In this document: one piece after another, positions 1-8,369 of the stretch
Layout of the letters: every line of letters begins with the position of its first letter
How positions within the stretch are numbered: position 1 is the stretch's first letter
DNA from: Variovorax paradoxus
GTDB lineage: Bacteria; Pseudomonadota; Gammaproteobacteria; Burkholderiales; Burkholderiaceae_C
NCBI RefSeq assembly: GCF_022009635.1
Contig: NZ_CP091716.1
Location: 7,620,501 to 7,684,500, forward strand
Direction: 5' to 3'
Length of the DNA: 64,000 bases
The notes under the pieces: generated by a model
What the model saw: only the letters and a program-made list of their open reading frames with translations
Told to the model about the DNA's origin: nothing
The model's database searches: none
Made by a program: the position numbers and the translations under genes

Positions 1-1045
1 CTTCGAGCACGCTCGCGTCATGCCCCATCTGGCGCAGCCAGCTCGCGACGGTCGGCGCACGCACGCCGTCGTTGTCGAACAGCACGAGCCGTGCATTGCG
101 CACGCCGAAATACTGGTCGCCGGCCTGCATCAGCTGGCCGCCGGGCGTGTGCTGCGCGCCGGGGAGACTTCCGGCCGCGAATTCCTCGGGCGTGCGCACG
201 TCGCACAGGAACAGGCTGCGCTGCGCGTCGTCGGCCCACTGGCGCACGGTCTGCGCATTCACGGTGGGCACGTCGAAGCGGGCAGCCAGTGCCTTGGCGG
301 CGGGGCGCAGATCGGTGTTGCCGCTGTCGTCGGCGTAGCGGCGCGTGCCGCCGTGCTCCAGCGCATGGTCGCCGAGATACCAGCCCTGCGTGCCGTTCTC
401 CAGCGCATAGACAGGATTGGGCAGGCCCAGGTTGATGAGCGTCTGCGCGCCGATGATGCTGCGGGTGCGGCCCGCGCAGTTGATGACGATGGGCGTGGTG
501 GTGTCGGGCACCAGCTGGCGCACGCGGTAGGCCAGCTCACCGTTGGGGCAGCAGGTGGCGCCGGGGATGTTCATCTTGTGGAACTCGCTGACGGGGCGGC
601 CGTCGAGCACCACCACCTTGTCCTTGCGCGCCAGCATCTCGGCCAGCTGGTCGGCGCTGACGCGGGGCGTGTGATAGGCCTCCTCGGCCAGTTCGCCGAA
701 GGTCTTGGAGGGCAGGTTGACGCCCGCAAACAGCACATGGCCCGCGGCCTTCCAGGCGCGGGCGCCGCCTTGCAGCACATGCACGTCGGTGTAGCCCAGC
801 GCGGCCAGTTGACGGGCGGCGCGCTCGGCCACGTCGGTGTCGCCTTCGTCGTAGACCACCACGCGGACGTCCCGGCGCGGCACCAGGCGCGGTGCGTCGA
901 CTTCGAGCCGGCTGAAGGGCAGGGGAATGCCGTAGAACAGGTGCGCTTCGCCGTACTGGCCGTGCTCGCGCACATCGAGCAGCGCGATCTCGCGGCTGTC
1001 GTGCAGCCAGGTCTTGAGGGTCTTCGGGTCGATGAAGGAGGTCAT
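1..1045 (-). CDS. multi-domain rhodanese sulfurtransferase (partial, 3' end outside window)
   Basis: Reading leftward from ATG at 1045, at least three rhodanese-like domains are visible: about residues 1-110, 125-240 and 260 to the window edge. Only the second carries the catalytic loop, NCAGRTRS with Cys190; the corresponding loops of domains one and three have YDEGDTD and FDNDGVRA, so they lack the cysteine and are probably structural. Rhodaneses move sulfane sulfur between thiols. The gene lies directly downstream of, and on the same strand as, a thiol dioxygenase (88 nt gap), which suggests a shared role in catabolism of an organic thiol and handling of its sulfur. The stop codon lies beyond base 1, so total length is unknown. 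Family call is firm; the substrate is inference. Confidence 0.85.
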   Translation of the reverse strand, partial: MTSFIDPKTLKTWLHDSREIALLDVREHGQYGEAHLFYGIPLPFSRLEVDAPRLVPRRDVRVVVYDEGDTDVAERAARQLAALGYTDVHVLQGGARAWKAAGHVLFAGVNLPSKTFGELAEEAYHTPRVSADQLAEMLARKDKVVVLDGRPVSEFHKMNIPGATCCPNGELAYRVRQLVPDTTTPIVINCAGRTRSIIGAQTLINLGLPNPVYALENGTQGWYLGDHALEHGGTRRYADDSGNTDLRPAAKALAARFDVPTVNAQTVRQWADDAQRSLFLCDVRTPEEFAAGSLPGAQHTPGGQLMQAGDQYFGVRNARLVLFDNDGVRAPTVASWLRQMGHDASVLE

Positions 1046-1133
1046 GGGGGCAAGTCGTTGGGACGAACGAAGTCCTGCGAGGCCGCTGGGCGCGGCCCGC
1101 ATGAAGAAAAAAGAAGGTTGAAAGGTGAGGCGC

Positions 1134-1724
1134 TTAGCGGCGCGTCTGCACGCCGATGCCCATGGTCTGGTACGTGCCCGCCGCCAGGTCGTAGGCGGTG
1201 CGGCTGTTCAGCGTTTCCAGGGCGCGGCCGTACATGTGCAGGTGGCGGATCACCTGCTCGCCCTGGATCTCCACCGAGTGGATGTCTTCAGGCATCAGCG
1301 CGATGCCCTTGCCCGGTGCGACCACCACGAGCGCGGTTTCCGCGAGCTTGCCCACACCGGGCACGCTGCCGTCGTCGGTGCGCTCGTACACGCGGTTGTG
1401 CTCGGTGCCTTCCACCGCCGCGATGCAGGCCCAGGTCGTGTGGTTGTGCGGCACGATCTTCTTGCCCGGGCGCATGACGTTCAGGTAGAGCGCATAGCTC
1501 TGGTCCGGGTCTTCGGCGATGAGGTAGCGCGCCTGGTGCTCCCCGGCCTCGGGCGCTGGAAAGTCGGCGGCGCCCCAGTACTCGGTGTGCGCGGCGAGGT
1601 CTTGCAGCGAGGCGAGCACCGTGTCGAGATTTCCCCGGGTCGCTTCAGCGCCGCCGATGGCTTTCTTCATGGTGGCGATGGACGCGGCGACAGCCTGCTT
1701 GCGTTGCTCGGACGGGGTGCTCAT
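1134..1724 (-). CDS. cysteine dioxygenase-family thiol dioxygenase (possibly 3-mercaptopropionate dioxygenase)
   Basis: A 196-residue cupin of cysteine dioxygenase type. Iron ligands are recognisable as His93 and His95 in PHNHTTW and His149 in MPEDIHS; the second-shell pair is His163 and Tyr165 in RHLHMYG. These enzymes use O2 to turn a thiol into a sulfinate in the cytoplasm. Bacterial homologues include true cysteine dioxygenases and 3-mercaptopropionate dioxygenases; the latter are known in Variovorax, so either substrate is possible. The residue two before His163, normally the Ser of the Ser-His-Tyr triad, is His161 here. It probably forms an operon with the downstream rhodanese and is divergent from a LysR gene that may control it. 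Confidence 0.85.
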   Translation of the reverse strand: MSTPSEQRKQAVAASIATMKKAIGGAEATRGNLDTVLASLQDLAAHTEYWGAADFPAPEAGEHQARYLIAEDPDQSYALYLNVMRPGKKIVPHNHTTWACIAAVEGTEHNRVYERTDDGSVPGVGKLAETALVVVAPGKGIALMPEDIHSVEIQGEQVIRHLHMYGRALETLNSRTAYDLAAGTYQTMGIGVQTRR

Positions 1725-1812
1725 TCGGTTTCTCCAGTGGGGTTGCCTGTTTCGTGTGCATTCACTGTAGTGACGGCGGCGTGACGCAACAATCCAAGCA
1801 GCGCAAGAAACA

Positions 1813-1829
1813 CATTAATAAAATTGATG
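1813..1829. promoter_or_regulatory. candidate LysR-type operator (T-N11-A)
   Basis: CATTAATAAAATTGATG is an imperfect palindrome: 7-base arms with one mismatch around AAA, containing a T-N11-A box. It sits directly before the lysR start codon, in the divergent region shared with the thiol dioxygenase gene. That position is typical for a LysR autoregulatory site; the role is inference. Confidence 0.45.
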
Positions 1830-1830
1830 C

Positions 1831-2724
1831 ATGCCTACGCTCGATCTTGAACTCCTGCGCTCCTTTGCGGCCGTGGTCAGCCACCACAGCTTCGCGGCGG
1901 CGGCCGTCCACCTGGGGCGCACGCAGTCGGCCGTGACGCAGCAGATGCAGCGGCTCGAAGAGCAGATCGGCCATCCGCTGTTCGTGAAGCAGGGGCGCCA
2001 GAAGCGGCTGACCGAGCACGGCGAGCGGCTGCTCAGCTACGCGCACCATATGCTGGCGCTGAACGACGAGGCGCTGCGCAGCCTGCGCCAGGGCCAGCTC
2101 GAAGGCAATCTGCGCATCGGCGCGCCGCATGACGTGGCCGAGACCATGCTGCCGCTGCTGTTGACCGAGGTGGCGCGCACATCGCCGCTGCTGCAGCTGG
2201 ACATCCACATCGGCCGCAGCCCCTACCTGATGACTTCGCTCAAGAGCGGCGAGGTCGACATGATCATCTCCAACCGTGCCGATGAGCAGTCGCAGTTCGA
2301 AGGCGTGGTGCTGCGCAACTCGCCCACCGTGTGGCTGTGTTCCGCGAGCTACGTGCACGACCCGGCCAAGCCGGTGCCGCTCATCATGGCCGACGGGCCC
2401 AGCATCTTCCGCCGCATCGGCCACGAGGCGCTCGACGCGGCGGGCGTGGCCTGGACGCCGCGCTACACCTCGTCGAGCCTGATCGGCATCAAGGCCGCCC
2501 TGCGTGCGGGGCTGGGCGTGACCGCGCGCGGCGTGGAGCAGCTCGACGCGGGCCTGCGCGTGCTGGGCGCGGGCGACGGCATGCCGCGCCTGCCCGACCT
2601 GGCCTATCACCTCTATGTGCGCAGCCATGTGGTGAATCCGGTCACGCGGCAGGTGTTCGAGACGCTGAAGAAGCACCTGCGGCTGCCGAGCGCCGACGAA
2701 TCCAGCAAAGGTTTCGCCGCGTAA
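1831..2724 (+). CDS. LysR family transcriptional regulator
   Basis: A 297-residue regulator with an N-terminal winged helix-turn-helix (about residues 4-62, including SFAAAAVHLGRTQSAVTQQM) and a C-terminal periplasmic-binding-like effector domain. It is transcribed away from the thiol dioxygenase/rhodanese pair across a 106 bp gap with an AT-rich T-N11-A palindrome, so it most likely controls that pair and itself. A TonB-dependent receptor begins 46 bp downstream on the same strand and may be co-transcribed, which would link outer-membrane uptake to the same regulator. The effector cannot be deduced from the sequence. Confidence 0.92.
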   Translation: MPTLDLELLRSFAAVVSHHSFAAAAVHLGRTQSAVTQQMQRLEEQIGHPLFVKQGRQKRLTEHGERLLSYAHHMLALNDEALRSLRQGQLEGNLRIGAPHDVAETMLPLLLTEVARTSPLLQLDIHIGRSPYLMTSLKSGEVDMIISNRADEQSQFEGVVLRNSPTVWLCSASYVHDPAKPVPLIMADGPSIFRRIGHEALDAAGVAWTPRYTSSSLIGIKAALRAGLGVTARGVEQLDAGLRVLGAGDGMPRLPDLAYHLYVRSHVVNPVTRQVFETLKKHLRLPSADESSKGFAA

Positions 2725-2770
2725 CCGATGTGCTTGCGTGCAACAACATCGGTCCGAGACAAAGGCCTCA

Positions 2771-4867
2771 ATGAACCTCTCATCCCGCGCGTCTTCGCGC
2801 CTCCCGCGGCCCTGGCTTCTCGGCGCGCTGTTCGGCAGCGCGGCGGCCTGTGCACAGCAGAGCCATCTGCCGGAGATCCAGATCGTCGGCCCGCGCGATG
2901 CGGCCATCGGCACGGCCGACAGCGCGAGCGAGGGCGCGGTGGAGCGCGAGTCTTTCCAGTCCAGGCCCAAGCTGCGGCCCGGTGACATCGTCGAGGCGGT
3001 GCCCGGCGTGGTCGCCACGCAGCACTCGGGCGACGGCAAGGCCAACCAGTATTTCTTGCGCGGCTTCAACCTCGACCACGGCACGGACTTCGCGGTGACG
3101 GTCGACGGCATGCCGGTCAACATGCCCACGCACGGCCATGGCCAGGGCTATGCCGACCTGAACTTCCTGATTCCCGAACTGGTGTCGGGCGTGCGCTACC
3201 GAAAGGGCCCGTACTTCGCGCAGAGCGGCGATTTCTCGCTCGCGGGCAGCGCGTCGCTCGACTACTTCAGTGCGCTCGAGTCGCCCTTTGCCGAAGTGAC
3301 CGCGGGCTCGCACGACTTTCGCCGCCTGCTGGCCGCGGGCTCGCACACCGTGCAGGACCAGACCTGGCTCGGCGCCATCGAGCTCGAAGGCAACAACGGC
3401 CCCTGGAACGTGCCGGAGAACCTGAAGAAGGCCAACGCCGTGCTGCGCTATTCGCAGGGCTCGCAGACGCGCGGCTTTAGCGTCACCGCCATGGCCTACA
3501 AGAGCCAGTGGACCTCGACCGACCAGGTGCCCGAGCGGCTGATCGACAGCGGAGAGCTGCCGCGCTTCGGCAGCCTGAACCCGACCGACGGCGGCAAGAC
3601 CCAGCGCATCAGCCTGTCGGGCAAGTGGTTCGACAAGGGGCCGAACGGCGACACCGAGTTCAGCGCCTACGCCATCGACTACCGCTTCGACCTGTTCTCC
3701 GACTTCACCTACTTCCTCAACAACCCGGTGAACGGCGACCAGTTCGAGCAGACCGACCGCCGCCGCATCTTCGGCGCGCAGGGCTCGCACGCGATGGCCA
3801 ACAAGATCGCGGGGCTCGACGGTCTGTTGAGCTTCGGGGCACAATGGCGCGGCGACCGCATCGGCGAGGTCGGCCTGTACGACACCGAGGCGCGCCAGCG
3901 CCTGGGCACCGTGCGCAACGACAAGGTCTCGCAGGATCTGTTCTCCGTGTACGGGCAGCAGCTGGTCAACTTCAGCGACCGTTGGCGTGGCTACGTGGGC
4001 CTGCGCGGCGACGCGCTGCGCTACAACGTGCAGGGCCGCGAGCCGGTGTATGGCCCGCTCAACAGCGGCAAGGGCCACGACTCGCAGCTGAGCCCCAAGT
4101 TCGGCCTGGCCTTCTCTCTCACGCCGGCGCACGAGTTCTACCTCAACGCGGGCGTAGGTTTCCACAGCAACGACGTGCGCGGCGCCGTCATCAGCACCGA
4201 CCCGCGCAGCGGCCTGCCGGCCGACCGCGTACCCGCGCTGGTGAAGGGGCGCGGCGCGGAGATCGGCTGGCGCTTCCAGCCCGACGAAGACCTCACCGCC
4301 ACGGTGGCGCTGTGGAAGCTCGACCTGGCCTCGGAGCTGGTCTATGTCGGCGACGCGGGCACCACCGAGCCGGGCCGCGCGAGCACGCGGCGCGGGCTCG
4401 AGGCCACGCTGCGCTGGAAGTTCGACCGCGCCTGGCGGCTCGAGGTGGACGCCGCCGTGTCGCGTGCCCGCTTCAAGGGCGCGGCGCCCGAAGGCGAAGG
4501 CAACTACATCGACAACGCCGTCGAGCGCGTGCTGGCGGCCGGCATCACCTACATCGAAGGCCCGTGGACCGCGTCGCTGCGGCTGCGCTACATGGGCCCG
4601 CGCGCGCTCGACACGCTGAACAGCGTGCGCTCGCGCGCCAGCACGCTGCTGAACTTCGGCGCCCGCTACGCGGTCGACAAGCACCTGACCCTGGGGCTCG
4701 ACGTGTTCAACCTGGCGGGGCGCAAGGGCAACGACATCGAGTACTACTACGCCTCGTGCACCGCGGGCGAGGTGGCGGGCGGCACTTGCAACGGCGGCGT
4801 GAACGACCGCCACATCCACCCGATGGAGCCGCGCAGCGTGCGGGTCAGCGCGCGCTACACGTTCTGA
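2771..4867 (+). CDS. TonB-dependent outer-membrane receptor
   Basis: A 698-residue protein with a signal peptide ending near SAAACAQQ. The start at 2771 places this signal at the N-terminus; an in-frame ATG at 2738 would add 11 residues without signal character. It has a plug domain (about 35-160, with GDIVEAVPGVVATQ and the YFLRGFNLDHGT segment) and a 22-stranded-barrel-like C-terminal part ending in the typical aromatic residue (RYTF). Such receptors import siderophores, cofactors or small carbon compounds using TonB energy. No substrate-specific feature is recognised. It follows a LysR gene, and its 3' end overlaps the convergent diguanylate cyclase gene by 13 bp. Confidence 0.92.
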   Translation: MNLSSRASSRLPRPWLLGALFGSAAACAQQSHLPEIQIVGPRDAAIGTADSASEGAVERESFQSRPKLRPGDIVEAVPGVVATQHSGDGKANQYFLRGFNLDHGTDFAVTVDGMPVNMPTHGHGQGYADLNFLIPELVSGVRYRKGPYFAQSGDFSLAGSASLDYFSALESPFAEVTAGSHDFRRLLAAGSHTVQDQTWLGAIELEGNNGPWNVPENLKKANAVLRYSQGSQTRGFSVTAMAYKSQWTSTDQVPERLIDSGELPRFGSLNPTDGGKTQRISLSGKWFDKGPNGDTEFSAYAIDYRFDLFSDFTYFLNNPVNGDQFEQTDRRRIFGAQGSHAMANKIAGLDGLLSFGAQWRGDRIGEVGLYDTEARQRLGTVRNDKVSQDLFSVYGQQLVNFSDRWRGYVGLRGDALRYNVQGREPVYGPLNSGKGHDSQLSPKFGLAFSLTPAHEFYLNAGVGFHSNDVRGAVISTDPRSGLPADRVPALVKGRGAEIGWRFQPDEDLTATVALWKLDLASELVYVGDAGTTEPGRASTRRGLEATLRWKFDRAWRLEVDAAVSRARFKGAAPEGEGNYIDNAVERVLAAGITYIEGPWTASLRLRYMGPRALDTLNSVRSRASTLLNFGARYAVDKHLTLGLDVFNLAGRKGNDIEYYYASCTAGEVAGGTCNGGVNDRHIHPMEPRSVRVSARYTF

Positions 4868-6495
4868 GCGGCCACGACATAGCTGCCGCGCCCGTTCTGC
4901 TTGGCGCGGTACATCGCCTTGTCGGCCGCGGCCAGCAGGTCTTGCGGCGTTTCGCCGCCGTTGCCGAGGGCGATGCCGATCGACGCGCCGATCACGGTTT
5001 TCGATTGCGCCACCTGCAGCGGCTGGGCGATGGCCTCGATGCATCGCCGCGCCAGCGCCAGGGCGCTCTGTTCCGCGGGGTCTTCGAAGTCGGCGGCCAG
5101 CAGCACGAACTCGTCGCCGCCGATGCGCGCCACCGTGTCGGTCTGTCGCACCAGCGCCTGCAGCCGGTGCGCGATTTCCCTGAGGGCCTGGTCGCCCGCC
5201 TCGTGGCCGAGCGTGTCGTTGAGTGTCTTGAACCCGTCGAGGTCGAGATAGAGCACGGCCACCCGGTGCGAATGCCGCCTGGCCCGCACCAGCGCCTGCT
5301 GGAGCCGGTCGTCCAGCAGCTTGCGGTTGGGCAGGCCGGTCAGGGTGTCGTGGTGGGCCAGGCGGGCCAGCGCTTCCTGGTTGTCGTGCAACTTGGCCAG
5401 CAGCCGGTTGAAGGCCTGCGTCAAGTGGCCGATCTCGTCGTTGCGCACCACCCGCAGCGGCGTGAGCGCGAGTTCGCCGCGGGTCATGCGGTCGGCCTGG
5501 TCGGCGGCGCGCAGCAGCGGGCGCAGCAGCCAGGTCATGATCAGGCCGATCACGATCAGCACCATCGCCACCGCGGGCGCGCGCTGCTGCAGGATGAAGG
5601 TCTGCATGCGCCCCACCGGCGCCAGCGCCTGCGCCACCGGCAGCCGCGCCACCACGAACCAGCCGCTGTTCGGCACCGATGCGATGGCGGAGATCTCCTC
5701 GATGCCCTTGGCGTTGCGCGTCGTCCCGTTGCCGCGAAAGCCGGCCATGGCCCGGTCATGCAGCGGATTCACGCCCTCCGGCGGGGTCGGTGTGAGCGAC
5801 ATGGTGAGGTCCGTGGAGGCCACGAAGATGCGGTCGCGCGGCGACACCACCAGGATGCCGCCGTCCTGGCCCACGCGCCCGCGCTGCAGATGGTCGAGCA
5901 GGCCGTCGGCCGAGAGGTCCGCGGTGCCGAGCAGCACGGCGGCCACGCGTCCGGCGGCGTCGCGCACCGGCACGGCCATGGGCAGTATCGAGTGGCCGGA
6001 GGAAGCCGCCTGCGCACGGCCCAGCGCGGGTTGGCCGTCGCGCGCGGCTTCGAATTCCGAACCCTCCGTTGCGAGCTGTCCCGCGCCGTCGAGTCGCTTG
6101 CCCGTGGCGTCGGCGACCATCAGGCCGAGCGGGAAGAGGGCGCTGAGCGCGCTGCGTTCTTCCAGCCAGGGCCGAAGCCGTCCGGGTTGGGTCAGGAGTT
6201 CGGGCGGCAGCGTGGCCGCCAGGCGTTCGAGAAATGAGAGCCGCTCGCCCAGGTAGTTGTCGACATCGCGGGCCACGTAGTCGGCCAGCGCCGTCTGCTG
6301 CACCGCCACCGACCGGGTCAGGTCTTCCCGCAGGAAGCGGGTGAGTTGGATGTAACTGGCGGCGGTTCCAAGAATCGCCATCAAGAGGCCCATCACGAGC
6401 AGGCGAACAACCAGGCTGTTGGCAGATTTTCTGAAGTTCACTCTGGCGGCTGGTCGTGAAGCGGTTGGTGCGGGACTGTAAACGAATCTCTTCAT
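4855..6495 (-). CDS. membrane diguanylate cyclase with periplasmic sensor, HAMP and GGDEF
   Basis: A 546-residue inner-membrane protein. A first transmembrane helix (about 28-50) is followed by a periplasmic Cache-like sensor region (about 50-300), a second helix (around 310-330), a HAMP segment and a GGDEF domain. The catalytic GGDEF signature is intact at residues 459-463, and RQTD lies exactly five residues upstream as a product-inhibition I-site, so it should make cyclic di-GMP and be feedback controlled. There is no EAL domain. The ligand of the sensor is unknown. It stands alone, convergent with the TonB receptor gene. Confidence 0.9.
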   Translation of the reverse strand: MKRFVYSPAPTASRPAARVNFRKSANSLVVRLLVMGLLMAILGTAASYIQLTRFLREDLTRSVAVQQTALADYVARDVDNYLGERLSFLERLAATLPPELLTQPGRLRPWLEERSALSALFPLGLMVADATGKRLDGAGQLATEGSEFEAARDGQPALGRAQAASSGHSILPMAVPVRDAAGRVAAVLLGTADLSADGLLDHLQRGRVGQDGGILVVSPRDRIFVASTDLTMSLTPTPPEGVNPLHDRAMAGFRGNGTTRNAKGIEEISAIASVPNSGWFVVARLPVAQALAPVGRMQTFILQQRAPAVAMVLIVIGLIMTWLLRPLLRAADQADRMTRGELALTPLRVVRNDEIGHLTQAFNRLLAKLHDNQEALARLAHHDTLTGLPNRKLLDDRLQQALVRARRHSHRVAVLYLDLDGFKTLNDTLGHEAGDQALREIAHRLQALVRQTDTVARIGGDEFVLLAADFEDPAEQSALALARRCIEAIAQPLQVAQSKTVIGASIGIALGNGGETPQDLLAAADKAMYRAKQNGRGSYVVAAQNV

Positions 6496-6606
6496 ATCCT
6501 GCCCGCTTCCCCGGTCGAATCGGGGCTGCCCGGGGTCATGTGCGTGTCATTCATGAGCTTCCAAAAAGTGGCCTTGGCGTCCTTTCGTGGGCTGCTTTTG
6601 GGCGCG

Positions 6607-6630
6607 TATGATGTGCAGAATTTTGTACAA
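6607..6630. promoter_or_regulatory. promoter and candidate operator of the toxin-antitoxin operon
   Basis: TATGAT at 6607-6612 is a good -10 candidate, with only a weak -35 upstream. The 8-base palindrome TTGTACAA at 6623-6630 lies just downstream, 16 bp before the antitoxin start codon. Phd/YefM antitoxins normally repress their own operon through short palindromes of this kind; binding here is inference. Confidence 0.4.
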
Positions 6631-6646
6631 ACCTGAGGGGCCCAAC

Positions 6647-6946
6647 ATGGCTATCTCTGCCGGTGACGTGATTCCGCTGTCGCAAGCCAGGGCGAACCTG
6701 TCTGAGCTGGCCGACCAGGTGAAGGCCGGTGTCGAGAAGATCATCACCAAGAACGGTGAGAGCTACGTGGCCCTCATCGACGCCCGACGGCTGGACTACT
6801 ACCACCAGCTCGAGCGCGAAAAAATCCACCTGCTGCTGATTGACGATGCCAGCAAAGGCCTCGCGGATGTCGCAGCAGGCAAGGTCCAAGATGCGCACCG
6901 CGCCCTGAACGCCATCAAACGTCGCCGCGCCAAGGCTGCCGGATAA
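6647..6946 (+). CDS. Phd/YefM family antitoxin
   Basis: A 99-residue protein beginning MAISAGDVIPLSQARANLS, the classic N-terminal DNA-binding fold of Phd/YefM antitoxins (start-to-SxARxNLSEL pattern). The C-terminal half is charged and Lys/Arg/Ala rich, fitting the flexible toxin-neutralising tail. The start at 6647 is chosen because the family fold begins there; an upstream in-frame ATG adds 20 unrelated residues over the promoter. It is followed 11 nt later by a RelE/ParE-like toxin gene. It is expected to neutralise that toxin and repress the operon together with it. Confidence 0.85.
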   Translation: MAISAGDVIPLSQARANLSELADQVKAGVEKIITKNGESYVALIDARRLDYYHQLEREKIHLLLIDDASKGLADVAAGKVQDAHRALNAIKRRRAKAAG

Positions 6947-6957
6947 AAACGGCTTTC

Positions 6958-7347
6958 ATGGTGAGTGCCAAGCACACCCTCCAACTCACGGGCAATTTCG
7001 AGCGGAACCTTGAAGAGCTCGAAGCTTTCCTGGTCGAAGCCGAGGCTGCGCATGCCTTCGATGCGTTGCTGGACGAACTGACGGACACCGTCATTCCCAA
7101 CCTGGAGAGCTTTCCCGGCATGGGGCGCTTGTTCCTGGCGCGGCCTGCTCGCTCGGTCGAGGTTGCCAACGGGATCGACCGCCTGACCAGACAACTCGGC
7201 ACGCTCGACAAGGACGGTGAGCTGCGCGAGTACGTGATGACGCACTACCTGGTGTTGTACGCGAGGATCAAGGGGACGGTGTACCTGCTCTCGATTCGCC
7301 ATCAACGTCAGCTTTCGTTCGACTTCCAGGCGCTGTGGCCCCGATAG
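6958..7347 (+). CDS. RelE/ParE superfamily toxin
   Basis: A 129-residue protein with the features of the RelE/ParE (plasmid stabilisation) fold: an N-terminal helix pair (FERNLEELEAFLVEAEA), and C-terminal strands ending in YARIKGTVYLLSIRHQRQLSF with the basic Arg-His cluster usual in these toxins. It is longer than the usual 90-100 residues, with an extra loop around residues 60-85. It follows the antitoxin by 11 nt, so the two form one operon. RelE-type toxins cut mRNA on the ribosome and ParE-type toxins poison gyrase; the sequence does not decide which applies. Confidence 0.8.
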   Translation: MVSAKHTLQLTGNFERNLEELEAFLVEAEAAHAFDALLDELTDTVIPNLESFPGMGRLFLARPARSVEVANGIDRLTRQLGTLDKDGELREYVMTHYLVLYARIKGTVYLLSIRHQRQLSFDFQALWPR

Positions 7348-7484
7348 TCGGCACACCAGCAGACGAAAGAACTTGTGAGCACGGTACCTCTTGCGGCAGG
7401 GGGAAAAGGTCGCTCCTTGCGAGCCTTCCCGATTCGTGGCACAAGCTGACGTTCGACGTGTTCCTACTAACGAGGTAAACCAAC

Positions 7485-8327
7485 GTGTGTGATCTGAACG
7501 ACCAGGAAGAGCTCAAGAAGTACACCCGCCGCGACTTCGGTACCTGGGCCGCATCCGCCGGCCTGCTGACCGCGTTGCCCAGCGTGGCGAACGCCGTGGC
7601 CGTTGCCGAGCGCGAGGTGAGCATCACCACGCCCGACGGCAGCTGCGACGCGTACTTTGTCGCACCCACGGCGGGTTCGGCACCCGGCGTGCTGGTGTGG
7701 CCCGACGTGTTCGGTCTTCGCCCAGCCTTCAGGCAGATGGGGCGTCGGTTGGCCGAATCGGGCTACAGCGTGCTGGTGGTGAACCCCTTCTACAGGCAGA
7801 AGAAGGCGCCCACCGCGGCGCAGGGCGGCCAGACGCCGATCGCCGAAGTGATGCCGCTGATGCAGGCCCTGACGCCGGCCATGCACCTGAGCGACGGCAA
7901 AACCTTCGTGGCCTGGCTCGACGCCCAGCGAGAAGTGGACAAGGCGCGCAAGCTGGGCACCACCGGCTATTGCATGGGCGGCCCGATCGCGGTGCGCACG
8001 GCCGTCGGAACACCCGGGCGCGTGGGTGCCGTCGGAACCTTCCACGGCGCCGCCATGGTGACCGCGGCGCCCGACAGCCCCCATCGCCTGGTGGCCCAGA
8101 CCCAGGCGCGTTACCTGGTTGCAGTGGCCGAGAACGACGACGCCAAGGATCCTCAAGCCAAGGTTGCGCTGCGCACCGCGTTCGACAGCGCAAAGCTGGC
8201 GGCCGAAGTGGAGGTGTACCCGGCAGCTCACGGGTGGTGCCCGCCCGATACACAGGTCTACGACGCCGCTCAGGCCGAACGCGCCTGGGCACGCCTGCTG
8301 GCGACTTTCGGCACGGCCCTGGCCTGA
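7485..8327 (+). CDS. Tat-exported dienelactone hydrolase family protein
   Basis: A 280-residue alpha/beta hydrolase. The GTG start at 7485 is preceded by a good ribosome site (cgaggtaa). An N-terminal twin-arginine signal (RRDFGTWAASAGLL, residues 15-28) predicts folded export. The dienelactone hydrolase triad is visible: Cys163 in GYCMGG, Asp in ENDDAKDP near 218-219, and His249 in AAHGWC. The family hydrolyses cyclic lactones or esters, classically in chlorocatechol degradation, but no other gene of such a pathway is adjacent. It appears to be a single-gene unit, convergent with the sugar dehydrogenase gene. The natural substrate is unknown. Confidence 0.88.
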   Translation: MCDLNDQEELKKYTRRDFGTWAASAGLLTALPSVANAVAVAEREVSITTPDGSCDAYFVAPTAGSAPGVLVWPDVFGLRPAFRQMGRRLAESGYSVLVVNPFYRQKKAPTAAQGGQTPIAEVMPLMQALTPAMHLSDGKTFVAWLDAQREVDKARKLGTTGYCMGGPIAVRTAVGTPGRVGAVGTFHGAAMVTAAPDSPHRLVAQTQARYLVAVAENDDAKDPQAKVALRTAFDSAKLAAEVEVYPAAHGWCPPDTQVYDAAQAERAWARLLATFGTALA

Positions 8328-8369
8328 TCGCGGCACTCGGGCGGCCTGCCCGCCCGCGCGCCGGCGCGA

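Noticed and set aside
2780..5044. Very long open frame antisense to the TonB receptor (and similar long antisense frames under maeB, gcl and the OPT gene)
   Set aside because: Arises from high GC third positions opposite real genes; composition is Arg/His/Val-rich with no recognisable domain, and the opposite strand encodes a clear family.
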